Assembly: GCA_002432095.1 (NCBI GenBank)
Contig: DJFQ01000062.1
Span: 1-7,332 of the forward strand
Length of the DNA stretch: 7,332 nt
Direction: 5' to 3'
Origin: Marinagarivorans sp. UBA5868
Lineage (GTDB): Bacteria; Pseudomonadota; Gammaproteobacteria; Pseudomonadales; Cellvibrionaceae
Below, piece by piece: positions 1-6,645 of the stretch; positions within the stretch are counted from its first letter, which is position 1; each line of letters opens with the position of its first letter. The notes beneath the pieces were generated by a model. It was not told the origin of the DNA. It did not search any database and saw nothing but the letters and a program-made list of their open reading frames with translations. The position numbers and the translations under genes were made by a program.

Positions 1-7
1 TGTTGTC

Positions 8-40
8 CCGTCATGAAAGCGTCATAAACATTCGGATAAG
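8..40 (+). promoter_or_regulatory. Possible Pho-box promoter upstream of the GH79 gene
   Basis: Two 7-nt half-sites, CCGTCAT at 8-14 and GCGTCAT at 19-25, are repeated with an 11-nt period and an A-rich GAAA spacer. The known PhoB box is a pair of CTGTCAT repeats with the same 7+4 spacing; the matches here are 6/7 and 5/7. A weak -10 candidate, GATAAG (35-40, 4/6 match to TATAAT), starts 9 nt after the second repeat. That resembles PhoB promoters, where the box replaces the -35 element. Transcription would then start near 47, which favours the ATG starts at 77-95 over the GTG at 41. The pattern is visible directly; PhoB control is inference, and a chance repeat is possible. Confidence 0.35.
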
Positions 41-76
41 GTGCCACCCTCAGATGACCTCTGTTCAGTATTGACT

Positions 77-1615
77 ATGGAAATGCCCGCGCCAATGTCC
101 ATCCGCCGGACGCGCGTCTCGCCCGCCTGGCTGACTCGTCTCCAGGCGCTTTGGCGTCCGGTGGAAAAAACGCCGCGCCAACTGCACGCCCAGATTTACC
201 TACAAAAACAAGAACCTGTGGCAACGGTGGACTCACACTATTTGTCCTTCTCCCTGGATATATCGGTATTGGCTGGCGGATTTTGGTGGGAGGGGAGTCT
301 CGGCAGTCGCCGCGGTCTCGGCGCGTTGCGCATTCCTCCGTTGGATTTGAGTTCTCCCCGCCTGGATAAACTTACCCGGGCGCTGAAGCCGGCTTATTTG
401 CGCGTAGGCGGATCAGAGGCCGACAAAATCCATTATTTTTCTGCCCCGGATGGCGAGCCGAACAGCCTCGTGTTGACGCAGGCCATTTGGGACAACCTGC
501 ATACGTTTTTGCAGCGCAACGACCTCAAGTTTTTTTTCACGGTGAAATACGGGTTGTTCGAGCGCCATCAGCACGGCCAGTGGCAGGGCGGCGAAGTGGA
601 AAAATTGCTGCTCTATAGCCGCGAACGCGGGTACCGCATTGATGTGTGTGAACTGGGGAACGAGTTAAATGCCTATTGGGCATTTCACGGTTTGCGCTCT
701 CAACCGCGAGCGTTCAAGCTCGCTGTGGATTACCACAATTTTGCCCAGCTGATGCGCCGTCATTTTCCGGCGGCAAAAATCATCGGCCCCGGCAGCGCCT
801 TTTGGCCCAAACTGGGTGAAACCATCAAACCCTTTTCCAATATTACGCGAAAATTCCTGGAAACCTGTCGCGAACATCGAACCCCTATTGATATTGTCGA
901 TTGGCACTATTATCCGTTCCAGAGTTTGCGCTCGCCAGTGCGCACACGCACTGCTACGTTAAGCGGTATGTTAAAACCACACGCACTCAATGATTTCGGT
1001 AAATACAGCGAACAATTGCGTGCATGGCGTGATGATTATTTTCCGCAAGCGGAATTATGGACGGGTGAAACTGGCTCGGCCCAGTGCGGCGGTCAGCCGA
1101 GATTATCGGATCGCTTTATTTCCTGTTTCTGGTGGGCGGATCAGTTGGGGCAGGGTGCACGGCTCGGCCAAAAGGTGATGATCCGCCAGAGCCTTATCGG
1201 CGGTGAATATGGGTTGATCGACCGTTTGACGTTAAAACCGCGGCCGGATTATTGGCTCAGCTGGTTATGGAAACAATTAATGGGTGAGCAGGTGTTTGAT
1301 GTGCCCAGTCCACACCATATGTTGCGCTGCTATTGTCACAACACGCCGGGTGGAAATGGCAAAACCCTGATGTTGGTGAATTTGTCCGCGCGCGCATTTC
1401 AATTGGAGGTTTTTAATCTCGGCAAACTGGTGCAGCAATATTCGCTTACCGCAAAAAAATTACGCAGTAAAAAAGTGCGCATTAACGATAAAAAGGCGCG
1501 CTACAGCGGCGGTACGTTTCGCCTGGAAGATTATCCTTGTAATTCTTTGAGCCTGGAAATTCCCGGTCACAGTATTCATTTTTGGTTATACAATCCCTCG
1601 GAAAACCAAAACTGA
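77..1615 (+). CDS. Heparanase-like glycoside hydrolase (GH79 family)
   Basis: This is a 512-aa retaining glycoside hydrolase of the GH79 (heparanase / beta-glucuronidase) clan-A type, expected to cleave glucuronic-acid-containing glycans or glycosides; the real substrate is unknown. Numbered from the ATG at 77, the motif ELGNELN carries the predicted acid/base Glu196 (codon 662-664). LWTGETGSA carries the predicted nucleophile Glu331 (codon 1067-1069). DWHYYP (275-280) matches the conserved His region. The N-terminal motif AYLRVGGSEAD (106-116) and the C-terminal PDYWLSWLWKQL (390-401) closely resemble human heparanase, and the last ~90 residues fit its beta-sandwich domain. No signal peptide or hydrophobic N-terminus is visible, so the product may be cytoplasmic, which is odd for this family. 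The start is uncertain: GTG 41 and ATG 77, 83 or 95 are all in frame, none has a good Shine-Dalgarno site, and the frame is closed by TGA at 14-16. nfi follows after 12 nt. Confidence 0.88.
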   Translation: MEMPAPMSIRRTRVSPAWLTRLQALWRPVEKTPRQLHAQIYLQKQEPVATVDSHYLSFSLDISVLAGGFWWEGSLGSRRGLGALRIPPLDLSSPRLDKLTRALKPAYLRVGGSEADKIHYFSAPDGEPNSLVLTQAIWDNLHTFLQRNDLKFFFTVKYGLFERHQHGQWQGGEVEKLLLYSRERGYRIDVCELGNELNAYWAFHGLRSQPRAFKLAVDYHNFAQLMRRHFPAAKIIGPGSAFWPKLGETIKPFSNITRKFLETCREHRTPIDIVDWHYYPFQSLRSPVRTRTATLSGMLKPHALNDFGKYSEQLRAWRDDYFPQAELWTGETGSAQCGGQPRLSDRFISCFWWADQLGQGARLGQKVMIRQSLIGGEYGLIDRLTLKPRPDYWLSWLWKQLMGEQVFDVPSPHHMLRCYCHNTPGGNGKTLMLVNLSARAFQLEVFNLGKLVQQYSLTAKKLRSKKVRINDKKARYSGGTFRLEDYPCNSLSLEIPGHSIHFWLYNPSENQN

Positions 1616-1617
1616 GC

Positions 1618-1623
1618 GGGGAA
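1618..1623 (+). promoter_or_regulatory. Ribosome binding site of nfi
   Basis: GGGGAA lies directly after the GH79 stop codon. Its GGGGA core ends 5 nt before the ATG at 1628 but only 2 nt before the in-frame GTG at 1625, so it favours the ATG start. Confidence 0.55.
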
Positions 1624-1627
1624 CGTG

Positions 1628-2290
1628 ATGGATAAAGTGCAGTGGCAGGGTAATACTCAGGAATTGCGCAAAATTCAGGAGCGTCTGCGCGGTGAAATAT
1701 CCCTGCAATCTTTAGCGCAACCGCCGCGCACCATTGGCGGTGCGGACCTCTCGCTAAATCGCGGCAGCCGCGTGGTGTACGCGGGCATTGTGGTGCTGGA
1801 TTATGCGACCCTGCAGCCACTCGCCCGCAGCGGTGTAGTGGATGAGGTGGAAGTGCCGTACATTCCAGGGTTTTTATCCTTTCGCGAAGTACCGGCGCTT
1901 TATCGCGCGTGGCAGGCGCTTGATATCAAGCCGGATGTGGTGATGCTTGACGGCCACGGCATCATGCACCCACGCATGATGGGAGTCGCCAGTCATTTTG
2001 GTTTGGTGGCTGGTGTGCCAACGCTTGGCTGCGCAAAAAAACCTTTAGCGGGCGAATTTATAGATCCCGAGCTCACGCCGGGAACCGTCACCACCGTCAC
2101 CTACCAAAAAGACCTGCGCGGTTATTGTTATCGCAGCCGAAAAAATTGCCGCCCGATTTTTATTTCGCCCGGTACCGGTATGAGCTGCGAAGATGCCCTC
2201 ACCATCGCTCGCCAGTGCCTGCGCGGCTATCGCCTTCCGGAACCTACGCGACTCGCCCACGAGTACGTCAATCAATTGCGCACCAGCTGA
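1628..2290 (+). CDS. nfi: Endonuclease V (deoxyinosine 3' endonuclease)
   Basis: A 220-aa cytoplasmic DNA repair nuclease that recognises deaminated bases, mainly deoxyinosine, and nicks the second phosphodiester bond 3' of the lesion in a Mg2+-dependent reaction. The length matches the bacterial family (E. coli 223 aa). Conserved elements in order are GGADLS (acidic Asp40), the wedge motif PYIPGFLSFRE (77-87, with Tyr78 and Glu87), LDGHG (Asp108), HPRMMGVASHFGL (114-126), the AKK lysines (136-138) and GYRLPEPTR (200-208). All resemble E. coli Nfi closely, so the enzyme should be active. The ATG at 1628 is chosen over the GTG at 1625 on Shine-Dalgarno spacing. It lies 12 nt behind the GH79 gene, suggesting transcriptional coupling, though no functional link between the two is known. 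Confidence 0.96.
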   Translation: MDKVQWQGNTQELRKIQERLRGEISLQSLAQPPRTIGGADLSLNRGSRVVYAGIVVLDYATLQPLARSGVVDEVEVPYIPGFLSFREVPALYRAWQALDIKPDVVMLDGHGIMHPRMMGVASHFGLVAGVPTLGCAKKPLAGEFIDPELTPGTVTTVTYQKDLRGYCYRSRKNCRPIFISPGTGMSCEDALTIARQCLRGYRLPEPTRLAHEYVNQLRTS

Positions 2291-2363
2291 GCGCCGCTGT
2301 CCGCTGTTCATTCCGCAATCGCGGTGGTATGTTGCCCCGCGTTCTTTCTAAGACGAGTGCCCA

Positions 2364-3701
2364 GTGTCCCTGTCATTCAAACAACAACTCATTGCGGAAC
2401 AGATTCGTGTCATCGAAGAAATTCAGGGCGCGGAACCGCAGCCGGTGGTGTCATCGTCCGGTCTGAATTTTTCCTCCTGGCTGGTGGCGCGCAATCAAGA
2501 GCTGGTCCGCAGAACTCCCATCCAGTCTGCCATTCAATTCGCCCCCGTAATTTTTCGTCGCCTGCTGATAGCAGTGAGTGTGCTGTTGGTTCTGATCGGC
2601 GCCGTTACCAGTATTAAAGCGCTTGGCAATGCCGGCACTCAGCTGAATATCTTTTGGGTGCTGGGTGTTTTGTTGGGCTTGAGTTGGTTGTCGCTGGTGC
2701 TCTGGTTGGCAACCCTGCTGCTTAACCGCGATCACGCCGGCGTGGTAGCGCCGCTGTTCGGCAAAGTGCTCGGTCGTCTGTTGCCAGAGCGCCAGCAGCC
2801 CACGCCTAAACAGGCGGCCGGCCGGGTGTGGTTGCAGCGGCTATTCTTATCCACCAGCGGATTTCTGCGTCTGGGTTGGATTACCCACTGGTTGTGGAGC
2901 GCCTATTTGCTCGGCGGTCTGCTGGGGCTCTTGCTGTTGTTTGCCACCCGGCAGTTCGATTTTGTTTGGCAGTCGACCCTGCTTGGCGGCGACAGTTTTG
3001 TGCAGATTACCCAAACGCTCACGCCGCAGCTCGCTGCCCTGGGAGTGCCGGTGCCGGACGCGCAGCAAATTCTTGCCAGTAGTATCGACCAAACCCCGGC
3101 CAACGCGGCCGAAACTCGTCGGGTGTGGGCATTGTTTCTCCTGGGTTGTGTGCTGCTGTATGGATTGTTGCCGCGCATCTTAATCGGCGTTATCTGCGCC
3201 GTGGGCGAGTGGCGTCTGCAGTCCCGCCAGACGCTCGATCTCAACCAACCCTACTTCATCCGCTTGCAGCGGGAATTCTGGCCACAGGGCAGCCACGGCA
3301 AAATTCTCGACGCGGACGACCGGCCGCCGCAAATGCGCCAAACACTGGTGTCGCCGAGGCCGCCGCCGGCCGACTGTTTGTGGCTCGGCCTGGAACTGCC
3401 CCGTGAATTTACTCTGCCTGCGGGAATGGAAACGGATTTCATCAACGTGCGGGATGATGCCAGCCAACGGCAGGCGCTGGCGGTGATACAACATAACAAG
3501 CGTCCGGTAGCGGTGTTGATCGATGGACATAAAGCGGCGGATCGCGGCCTGCAGCGAATCGTGATCGACCTCGCCAGCGCCAGCGGGCCGCGCAATCTGT
3601 GGCTGGTGCTGCAGCCGTTACCGGCGGAAGCCAAATATCAAAGCTGGCTGCAGGCCGCCGCCCGCGCGGGGCTGACGCCGGAACAGGTGACATCTCTATG
3701 A
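2364..3701 (+). CDS. DUF2868 family integral membrane protein
   Basis: A 445-aa inner-membrane protein of unknown function, assigned to DUF2868 from its layout, its length and its pairing with a DUF3482 GTPase. Four hydrophobic segments are visible at about residues 65-86, 96-120, 174-194 and 254-280. The ~150-residue loop between segments 3 and 4 is only partly polar (about 195-253). The C-terminal ~165 residues form a soluble domain, with a possible alpha/beta core around LAVIQHNKRPVAVLIDGH (372-389) and NLWLVLQPLP (411-420). The start is GTG 2364, preceded by a modest purine-rich AAGACGAG (2350-2357). Its stop codon overlaps the ATG of the downstream GTPase gene (ATGA), so the two products are probably made together and may interact at the membrane. 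The arrangement recalls the YcjX/YcjF GTPase-membrane pair of enterobacteria, but that comparison is analogy, not demonstrated homology. Confidence 0.85.
   Translation: MSLSFKQQLIAEQIRVIEEIQGAEPQPVVSSSGLNFSSWLVARNQELVRRTPIQSAIQFAPVIFRRLLIAVSVLLVLIGAVTSIKALGNAGTQLNIFWVLGVLLGLSWLSLVLWLATLLLNRDHAGVVAPLFGKVLGRLLPERQQPTPKQAAGRVWLQRLFLSTSGFLRLGWITHWLWSAYLLGGLLGLLLLFATRQFDFVWQSTLLGGDSFVQITQTLTPQLAALGVPVPDAQQILASSIDQTPANAAETRRVWALFLLGCVLLYGLLPRILIGVICAVGEWRLQSRQTLDLNQPYFIRLQREFWPQGSHGKILDADDRPPQMRQTLVSPRPPPADCLWLGLELPREFTLPAGMETDFINVRDDASQRQALAVIQHNKRPVAVLIDGHKAADRGLQRIVIDLASASGPRNLWLVLQPLPAEAKYQSWLQAAARAGLTPEQVTSL
3685..3690 (+). promoter_or_regulatory. Ribosome binding site of the DUF3482 GTPase gene
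   Basis: AGGTGA, complementary to the 16S rRNA tail, lies inside the end of the DUF2868 gene and 7 nt before ATG 3698. It fixes the start there, although the reading frame stays open further upstream. Confidence 0.75.
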
Positions 3702-5056
3702 GCAACTCGCCACCGCTTCCTTTAATTCTGGCCGTGGTCGGCCACACCAATACCGGCAAAACTTCGCTGCTGCGCACCCTGTTGCGCAATGCCGATTTCG
3801 GCGAAGTGCGCGATAGCGCCGGCACCACCCGTCATGTGGAAGCAGCGCAGCTTTTATTGCGGGGCAAACCCTATATCGAACTGCGTGACACCCCCGGCTT
3901 GGAAGACTCCATTGCCCTTGCGGGGCATTTGAAATCGACGGGACTGCGCGGGCGCAGTTGTCTGGAACATTTCATCGGTCAGGCACAGCCGGATGTTGCG
4001 CGGGAATTCGAGCAGGAAATCAAAGTGCTTCGCCAGGCGCTGGAATGCCACGCCATGCTGTATGTGATCGACTGCCGCGAAGACGTGTTAGAAAAGTACC
4101 GCGAGGAAATCGCCGCTTTGAGCCTTGCATCCCGGCCGATTTTGCCGGTGCTGAATTTTATTCAGGCCGACAGCCGTCAGCTGCAAAACTGGCGCACCGC
4201 GCTCGCCGAACTCGGTCTGCATGCGCTGGTGGAATTCGATACGGTAGCGTTCGATTTTGACGCGGAAAAACGTCTTTATCAGAAGTTACAGACGCTGCTG
4301 GAGACCTGGTATCAACCACTGCAGCAATTACTGGATTACCGCGCCGAAGAATGGCAGCAAGTGCGCAATGCCTGCATTGCCCAGGTAGCCGCGTTGCTGG
4401 TGGAGATGGCGACGTACACCCAGCCGCCGGGCCAAGGCGAGCAGCGCGCCAAGCAGCTAGAGAGCCTGCAAAATACTGTTCGCCAGCGCGAGCAGCACTG
4501 TTTGCGCAATGTTTTGGAGTTGTTGAATTTTTCCAGCGCTAACGTGCAATTGACGAATCTGCCGGTACAAAACGGCGAGTGGGAGCTCGATTTATTTGCT
4601 CCCGAAACCCTAAAAAAATTTGGCCTGGATACTGCCTCCGCCGCGGCCACCGGCGCGGCGTTGGGCGCAGGGGTCGATTTGCTGCTCGCCGGTCTCAGCC
4701 TTGGCGCCGCCAGTCTTACCGGCGCCGCTCTCGGCACCGCTTGGCACACCAGTCGCCGCTACGGCAAAGATTTACTGGCGAGGGCGCGGGGGGAAAAAAT
4801 CCTCTGCGTGGACGACACAACCGTAAATGTCCTTTTGCTGCGGCAATTATCGCTGCTGCGGCATTTGTTTCGCCGTGGTCATGCGGCGCTCGGCCCGGTG
4901 CAATTAAACGAAAAAGAAAAGGCGGAAATTCCGTCCGGGTGGCGGGAGCAACTCACCCGTGCACGAAGTCTGCTGCAGCTCAAAGTGGGAGTGGATAGCC
5001 GAGAATATAAAAATGCGCTCACCGATATGAAGCAGTGGTTGGCGAGCGTGCTGTAA
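3698..5056 (+). CDS. DUF3482 family GTPase
   Basis: A 452-aa P-loop GTPase of the TrmE-Era-Era-like type with a DUF3482 C-terminal region. Visible G motifs are G1 GHTNTGKTS (15-23), the G2 threonines in AGTTRHV (41-47) and G3 DTPG (64-67). The usual G4 NKxD is absent; LNFIQAD (152-158) occupies the expected place. After the G domain come long charged helices (about 195-275). A glycine/alanine-rich hydrophobic stretch follows at about 311-348, containing GAALGAGVDLLLAGLSLGAA, and could contact or insert into membrane. The C-terminus is basic and helical (350-450). It starts within the stop codon of the DUF2868 gene, indicating translational coupling with that membrane protein. A regulatory or membrane-remodelling role is plausible but unproven. 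The gene ends 14 nt from the convergent EamA gene and shows no clear terminator. Confidence 0.88.
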   Translation: MSNSPPLPLILAVVGHTNTGKTSLLRTLLRNADFGEVRDSAGTTRHVEAAQLLLRGKPYIELRDTPGLEDSIALAGHLKSTGLRGRSCLEHFIGQAQPDVAREFEQEIKVLRQALECHAMLYVIDCREDVLEKYREEIAALSLASRPILPVLNFIQADSRQLQNWRTALAELGLHALVEFDTVAFDFDAEKRLYQKLQTLLETWYQPLQQLLDYRAEEWQQVRNACIAQVAALLVEMATYTQPPGQGEQRAKQLESLQNTVRQREQHCLRNVLELLNFSSANVQLTNLPVQNGEWELDLFAPETLKKFGLDTASAAATGAALGAGVDLLLAGLSLGAASLTGAALGTAWHTSRRYGKDLLARARGEKILCVDDTTVNVLLLRQLSLLRHLFRRGHAALGPVQLNEKEKAEIPSGWREQLTRARSLLQLKVGVDSREYKNALTDMKQWLASVL

Positions 5057-5070
5057 CTGCAGCAGCGCAA

Positions 5071-5979
5071 TTATGTTTTCCGCCCAAAACGCGATTTCAG
5101 CCCGATCATCAACCCCGACCCTGCGACGATTGTCATACCCAGCAAACTCAAATGATCTGGGCTGTTGCCAAAGATCAACCAGCCTAAAAGTCCAGCCCAA
5201 ACCAGTTGTAAATAAATCACCGGCGCCAAAAATGAAGCAGTGGCGTAGCTGTAAGCCAGCGTAAAAAAATAATGGCCGAGACCGCCAGCGACACCCATGC
5301 CGATAAACAGCGCCAGCTCCAAATAGGTGGGCGCCTGATTTTCCCAAGTCCAAGGTAATGCGACGCCAAATACGATGGAGCCGGCGAGCGCCGTATAAAA
5401 AAGCAGGGTGATGGGGCGTTCGGTTGCCGCCAGAATACGTGACAACAATTGATAAGCTGCATTGGCGCCAGCGGCGAGCAACGCAAAGGTAACGCCGATC
5501 ACATCCAGTCCGCCACCGGGGCGGGCAATCAATAAAATTCCCACAAAACCCGCAATCGCCGCCAGCCAACCCACAGCGCCGATGCGCTCACCCAACAGCG
5601 GACACGCGAGCAAAACCACCAGCATGGGAGCCAGAAAGGTAATCGCAGTGGTTTCCGCCTGTGGCATTCGATGCAACGCCATGCCCACAGACAACGAGGC
5701 CACCACCAATACCATCGCCCGCAAAATCACCAGCCCCCGGCGTTTTGTCTGCAGCATGGGTGTCGAATAACGCGGCGCGAGTACCAGCACCATCAGCGCA
5801 AAATGCACCAGATAGCGGATCGCTACCACAAAAGGCACGTTGTAATGTTCAGTCAGGTATTTTGTCGCGCTGTCCATGCAGGCAAATAACAACAAACCGA
5901 TGGCGGCAAACATAAAACCTTTCGCCAAATTCGCTTGTGCTGTCGTTGATTTCCTTTCGTTGTTGGGTGACTCTGTCAT
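5071..5979 (-). CDS. EamA/DMT-superfamily transporter
   Basis: A 302-aa inner-membrane permease of the drug/metabolite transporter superfamily (RhaT/EamA type), probably a secondary exporter of a small metabolite; the substrate cannot be read from sequence. It has about ten hydrophobic helices in two EamA repeats, at roughly residues 21-153 and 160-294. The first repeat ends with the typical LLGERIG motif (128-134). The matching glutamate in the second repeat is replaced (FGNSPD, 270-275), which is common variation. Start ATG 5979 is chosen because a GGAGGT Shine-Dalgarno (5987-5992 on the plus strand) sits 7 nt upstream; the GTG at 5994 would overlap that site. It is transcribed towards the GTPase gene and away from the VOC gene. 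Confidence 0.92.
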   Translation of the reverse strand: MTESPNNERKSTTAQANLAKGFMFAAIGLLLFACMDSATKYLTEHYNVPFVVAIRYLVHFALMVLVLAPRYSTPMLQTKRRGLVILRAMVLVVASLSVGMALHRMPQAETTAITFLAPMLVVLLACPLLGERIGAVGWLAAIAGFVGILLIARPGGGLDVIGVTFALLAAGANAAYQLLSRILAATERPITLLFYTALAGSIVFGVALPWTWENQAPTYLELALFIGMGVAGGLGHYFFTLAYSYATASFLAPVIYLQLVWAGLLGWLIFGNSPDHLSLLGMTIVAGSGLMIGLKSRFGRKT

Positions 5980-5986
5980 GCCCGCC

Positions 5987-5992
5987 ACCTCC
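5987..5992 (-). promoter_or_regulatory. Ribosome binding site of the EamA gene
   Basis: The minus strand reads GGAGGT, an exact core Shine-Dalgarno sequence, 7 nt before ATG 5979. It excludes the in-frame GTG at 5994 as the likely start. Confidence 0.8.
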
Positions 5993-6020
5993 ACCGGGTA
6001 GGTACATCAGAAGGTGAGGC

Positions 6021-6051
6021 ATCATAACGCAAAGCTGTGGTTGCCGGTCAG
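6021..6051 (-). promoter_or_regulatory. Possible sigma-70 promoter of the EamA gene
   Basis: On the minus strand TATGAT (6026 to 6021, 5/6 match to the -10 consensus) is preceded after 19 nt by CTGACC (6051 to 6046, 4/6 match to TTGACA). The spacer is longer than the optimal 17 nt, so the assignment is weak. It would place transcription initiation near 6014, giving a leader of about 35 nt. Confidence 0.35.
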
Positions 6052-6129
6052 GGTTTGGCGATGCGAAATCAACGCGAAAAAAAAAGCACCACGCAGTAAA
6101 TAAAAACGCAAATACGAGGACACAACATC

Positions 6130-6642
6130 ATGTTAAAAAAATCCGTCGGCCAACAATTTACAGCGACTGAATTTCCGCCCGTGTCGCCCCGCCAAAGAAT
6201 GCATCTGGTGTTATTGGGGGTGACGGATGTCCCTCGCTCTGCGGCGTTTTATGAAACTCTAGGCTGGCGCCGTTCGGTTACGGGGCACGATGGTTTTGTA
6301 AAATTCGATCTCGGCGGATACGCCCTGTGCCTGTTGTCGCGCAGTGATTTTGCCGCCGATGCTTTAATGCCAGCAGCGGAGGGGGCTGGATTTTCCGGTG
6401 TGGGCTTGGTTTATCTCGCGGAGTCGCCGGAGGAAGTGCCGGGTATTCTGGCCCGCGCGGAGCAGGCGGGCGGCACCATCGTTAAACCCGCAACCCGAAC
6501 ACCCTACGGCATCGCCGGGTATTTTAAGGACCCGGACGGTCATCTTTTTGAAGTGGATTATGAGGAAATCTGGGTATTCGATGAGGAGCACAAATTGGTG
6601 GTCGATCAAATCAATCCCCGCACCATCGAGCCAGGCGGTTGA
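6130..6642 (+). CDS. VOC (glyoxalase/bleomycin-resistance fold) family protein
   Basis: A 170-aa cytoplasmic protein of the vicinal oxygen chelate superfamily. The two beta-alpha-beta-beta-beta modules are visible: HLVLLGVTDVPRSAAFYETLGW (first ~20 shown in register 25-46) and a second ending in YFKDPDGHLFEVDYEE (131-146). The final motif is the family hallmark, with Glu141 in the usual C-terminal metal-ligand position. His25 fits the first ligand. The other two ligand positions of glyoxalase I appear to be hydrophobic (around YALCLLS and VGLVYL), so lyase activity is doubtful and no substrate can be named. The first ~22 residues precede the fold. ATG 6130 has GAGGA (6116-6120) 9 nt upstream. 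The gene is divergent from the EamA transporter and followed 4 nt later by a repeat cluster. Confidence 0.85.
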   Translation: MLKKSVGQQFTATEFPPVSPRQRMHLVLLGVTDVPRSAAFYETLGWRRSVTGHDGFVKFDLGGYALCLLSRSDFAADALMPAAEGAGFSGVGLVYLAESPEEVPGILARAEQAGGTIVKPATRTPYGIAGYFKDPDGHLFEVDYEEIWVFDEEHKLVVDQINPRTIEPGG

Positions 6643-6645
6643 TTG

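Larger units (their letters stand above)
5980..6129. other. Divergent intergenic region between EamA and VOC genes
   Basis: This 150-nt region must hold the promoters of both divergent genes. It contains the EamA Shine-Dalgarno, a weak minus-strand promoter candidate, a run of nine A residues at about 6077-6085 and the VOC Shine-Dalgarno. For the VOC gene I see only a TTGGCG at 6055-6060 with no matching -10 at normal spacing. No clear operator or dyad was found. Confidence 0.6.

Noticed and set aside
13..27. A four-codon reading frame (ATG AAA GCG TCA TAA) within the leader of the GH79 gene
   Set aside because: Too short to support, no ribosome binding site, and it coincides with the Pho-box-like repeats and would lie upstream of the inferred transcription start.
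530..537. Run of eight T residues inside the GH79 gene as a possible slippage or frameshift site
   Set aside because: It encodes Phe codons within a continuous, family-consistent frame, and no alternative-frame product continues downstream.
2045..2311. Minus-strand open frame over the 3' half of nfi
   Set aside because: It lies antisense to a strongly conserved endonuclease V sequence and has no recognisable domain or ribosome binding site.
2305..2333. Possible promoter (TGTTCA / TATGTT) for the DUF2868 gene in the gap after nfi
   Set aside because: The -35 matches consensus at only 3 of 6 bases and the -10 at 4 of 6, which is no better than chance; a CCGC/GCGG dyad nearby has only a 4-bp stem.
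5049..5064. Hairpin TGCTG/CAGCA at the convergent ends of the GTPase and EamA genes as a terminator
   Set aside because: The stem is only 5 bp, it overlaps the GTPase stop codon, and no T-run follows directly.
4904..5569. 221-codon minus-strand open frame overlapping the GTPase end and the EamA gene
   Set aside because: It is an alternative-frame shadow: the EamA frame on the same strand has the clear transporter sequence, and this product shows no recognisable family.
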